Shown piece after piece: positions 30,832-32,454 of a stretch of DNA of 32,454 nucleotides (position 1 is its first letter; each line of letters begins with the position of its first letter). This DNA comes from Richelia sp. UBA3308 (lineage in GTDB: Bacteria; Cyanobacteriota; Cyanobacteriia; Cyanobacteriales; Nostocaceae): positions 3,601 to 36,054 of the forward strand of contig DESS01000152.1 in assembly GCA_002361335.1 (NCBI GenBank). The letters run 5' to 3'. The notes under the pieces were generated by a model that had not been told where the DNA came from, did no database searches, and worked only from the letters and a program-made list of their open reading frames with translations. The translations under genes and the position numbers were made by a program.

Positions 30832-32454
30832 TTAGACAGTGGTTAAATCAAATTTAACAATCATATCGTTATAGTCAAAATCACCACCACCAGCTAGGTC
30901 TTCGTAACCGAAGGTATTGTCACCAAGCAAGCGAATGTGGTCAACTCCATCGCTGTTTGCTCCCAAGAATGAGAAGTAAACTTCTGCGTTGTTGTTGATT
31001 GCTTCATCTACAGTTCCATCTACAACCATGAAGGAAGCTAAAATACTTCCACCGTCAAAGGTTCCATCAAAGGTAGATGTTTGCTGATTATCAGTTTGAA
31101 GCAAGTCTAAACCTGTGACACGGTTTGTCAAAGCAGCTTCTTCATATCCAGCATCACCAGGGTTGAAGTCTGCTATACCATCACCATCAATATCAATTCC
31201 ACCGTTGGTATCAACAACTTGGTAGAAACCAATCAAGTTATCGAAAGCTGCTTCTCGGTGTACTTCAACGCTAACTGAAACTTGACCTGTTTGATTACTC
31301 AAATCAATGAGTTCGCTTTGTGGGTTTCCTTGTAATTCAGTAGCGGTAGCAGGAGCATCCTGAGTAAGTTGTGCGTTTAAGTTCAAGTTAGTGAAATCAG
31401 TACCACCTGCTTCATCTGACCAGTTTAATTTAAAACCTTCTGTACCTAAGTCAGATACTTGTAGGTTGGAGGAATCGGAGAAGAATATAGGTAAGTTTGT
31501 GGTTCCGCTTGCTTCTAACTCAGCAAGTGCTGTATCAGTTGTACCGTTAGATACCAAATAGAAGCCCAAACGTGCGTCGGAGTCAACTTCAAGTACCCGC
31601 TCAATATCTCCTAAGTCAAATCCACTAGGACGGTCGGAAATTGCTGATAAGATAACTTGTGACCTTTGTAGCGCTGCTTGGAGATAACCGTCGGAACCGG
31701 GAGCATTACCATCAACGCTACCGTTTTCATCATCTACAACAAATACACCAACCTCGTTGACTTTTTCGGTGTTATTGTTCGCTAATGTAAATTTGACATT
31801 GGTGGAGTCTCCTCCGTTCAAAGTAAAGAAACCATTTTGGCTTTGAACTGTATCAAAAACAGCAGGAGAAACATCATTAAGGTTGACGGTAATATCAGCA
31901 GTATTAGTTAAGCTACCTGGATCTGTTGCTAGTACCTCTAAATTGAAAGTAGGTATAACTTCAAAGTCAAGGTCATCTTTGTCATTAACGGTAATTGTTC
32001 CCGTGGAGGAGTCAATTGCAAAAGCTAGGTTACTATCTCCATCGGAGTCGATATTACCGTTGGTGATCGCAAAAGTTAGAGCTTCATTTTCGGGGTCAGT
32101 TGCGGTAATAATACCTACTTCTGTTCCGGAAGTGCTGTTCTCATCTACAGTGAAGGTGGCATCTTTAGCAGTAGGTGTTTCATTAACATTGGTAACTCCA
32201 ATTGTCAAGCTCTTGGTGAAACTTTGATTTGGATTGCCATCGTCAGTGGCAGTAATTTCCAAGTTGATGGAATTTTCAGTTTCAAAGTCTAAGCTTTCAC
32301 CATCTTTTAGCTTCAACTGAGAATTAACAACTTCAAAACGGTTGTCGTTTACAGTGTAGGTAAAGTTGCTGCTATCTACATCAGTTACTGTGAGATTACC
32401 AATTACAGCAGCAGTGTCATTTTCTGCAACAGAAGAATTTGATAATGTAATTTC
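30832..32454 (-). CDS. Cadherin-repeat/DUF4114 surface protein, 3' part
   Basis: Open at the window edge (at least 540 residues; the frame runs to 32454 with no stop, and an internal TTG at 32316 is not the true start). Near the edge there are cadherin-like repeats of about 100 residues: VAENDTAAVIGNLTVTD, then LEITATDDGNPNQSF, and VDENSTSGTEVGIITATDPE with LDFEVIPTFNLEVLATDPGS. These bind calcium between domains. The C-terminus is a DUF4114 domain ending FGYEDLAGGGDFDYNDMIVK, a calcium-loop-rich pattern. It is probably a secreted or surface adhesin. A good terminator follows. Base composition is less AT-rich than the neighbouring recombinases. Confidence 0.85.
   Translation of the reverse strand, partial: EITLSNSSVAENDTAAVIGNLTVTDVDSSNFTYTVNDNRFEVVNSQLKLKDGESLDFETENSINLEITATDDGNPNQSFTKSLTIGVTNVNETPTAKDATFTVDENSTSGTEVGIITATDPENEALTFAITNGNIDSDGDSNLAFAIDSSTGTITVNDKDDLDFEVIPTFNLEVLATDPGSLTNTADITVNLNDVSPAVFDTVQSQNGFFTLNGGDSTNVKFTLANNNTEKVNEVGVFVVDDENGSVDGNAPGSDGYLQAALQRSQVILSAISDRPSGFDLGDIERVLEVDSDARLGFYLVSNGTTDTALAELEASGTTNLPIFFSDSSNLQVSDLGTEGFKLNWSDEAGGTDFTNLNLNAQLTQDAPATATELQGNPQSELIDLSNQTGQVSVSVEVHREAAFDNLIGFYQVVDTNGGIDIDGDGIADFNPGDAGYEEAALTNRVTGLDLLQTDNQQTSTFDGTFDGGSILASFMVVDGTVDEAINNNAEVYFSFLGANSDGVDHIRLLGDNTFGYEDLAGGGDFDYNDMIVKFDLTTV

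Larger units (their letters stand above)
29019..32454. mobile_element. Element D: serine-recombinase element in nifH, left end (right end outside window)
   Basis: Starts where nifH fragment a stops matching. The serine recombinase begins 37 bases inside and reads away from nifH, the mirror image of element A. It then carries a small convergent gene and a surface-protein gene. No nifH 5' sequence follows up to the window edge, so the element is at least 3.4 kb. That the 5' part lies beyond the edge is inferred. Confidence 0.55.

Noticed and set aside
1..32454. tRNA, rRNA or DGR reverse transcriptase genes
   Set aside because: I looked for cloverleaf-like ends, rRNA motifs and RT motifs (YxDD) in the reading frames and saw none.

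Overview
The window looks like chromosome from a filamentous, heterocyst-type nitrogen-fixing cyanobacterium (Nostocales grade). The signs are frequent HIP1 octamers (GCGATCGC), 7-bp tandem repeats (STRRs), many small dispersed palindromes, Uma2, DUF928, CHAT and DUF4231 genes, and above all a nitrogenase iron-protein gene (nifH) cut up by site-specific recombination elements. The species cannot be named from sequence alone.

The main discovery is at 24.66-29.02 kb. Three consecutive internal pieces of nifH lie on the minus strand (28960-29018, 26656-26832, 24662-24717). They join in frame into 91 codons with no stop and keep both cluster-ligand cysteines. Two small elements separate them (about 2.14 kb and 1.95 kb). 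Each carries one XisA/XisC-type tyrosine recombinase and is bounded by a short direct repeat (CTCGGCTGCC; TCTAAGT); removing one repeat plus the interior restores nifH exactly. On the two outer sides the nifH homology stops abruptly about 40-50 bp from the start codon of an XisF-type large serine recombinase. The 5' part of nifH must therefore lie beyond the right edge and the 3' part beyond the left edge, which implies four elements in one gene. The two serine recombinases each have a small convergent gene at their 3' end, and the two small proteins share a spaced motif (VA[DE]I-x5-ERY).

If the outer left element is intact, everything from 1 to 24.66 kb is its cargo. From left to right that cargo holds: a VMAP-type HTH/AAA ATPase; a small secreted protein; a dsbA-like gene broken by a tnpB-only IS200/IS605-type element; a truncated Uma2 nuclease; a TPR protein; a DUF4231 membrane protein; a TpsA-type adhesin pseudogene, a DUF928 protein and a TPR-CHAT protease in one orientation; then a decayed conflict-type locus. 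That locus has EAD1-VMAP, a MoxR ATPase, CHAT-EAD1 (one-base frameshift), a 5'-truncated SAV_2336-like/FGE protein, a second FGE protein split by a 104-bp TA-flanked MITE, and a caspase-NTPase fragment. Both FGE proteins end in regions that look like diversity-generating-retroelement variable regions, but no reverse transcriptase or template repeat is visible here.

Decay is a theme of the left 23 kb. Several genes carry 25-27 bp inserts that split a HIP1 octamer as GCGAT^CGC. Three of the four inserts seen are in frame and one causes a frameshift. The right end (element D) holds a serine recombinase, its small partner, and the 3' part of a large cadherin-repeat/DUF4114 surface protein with a clear terminator.
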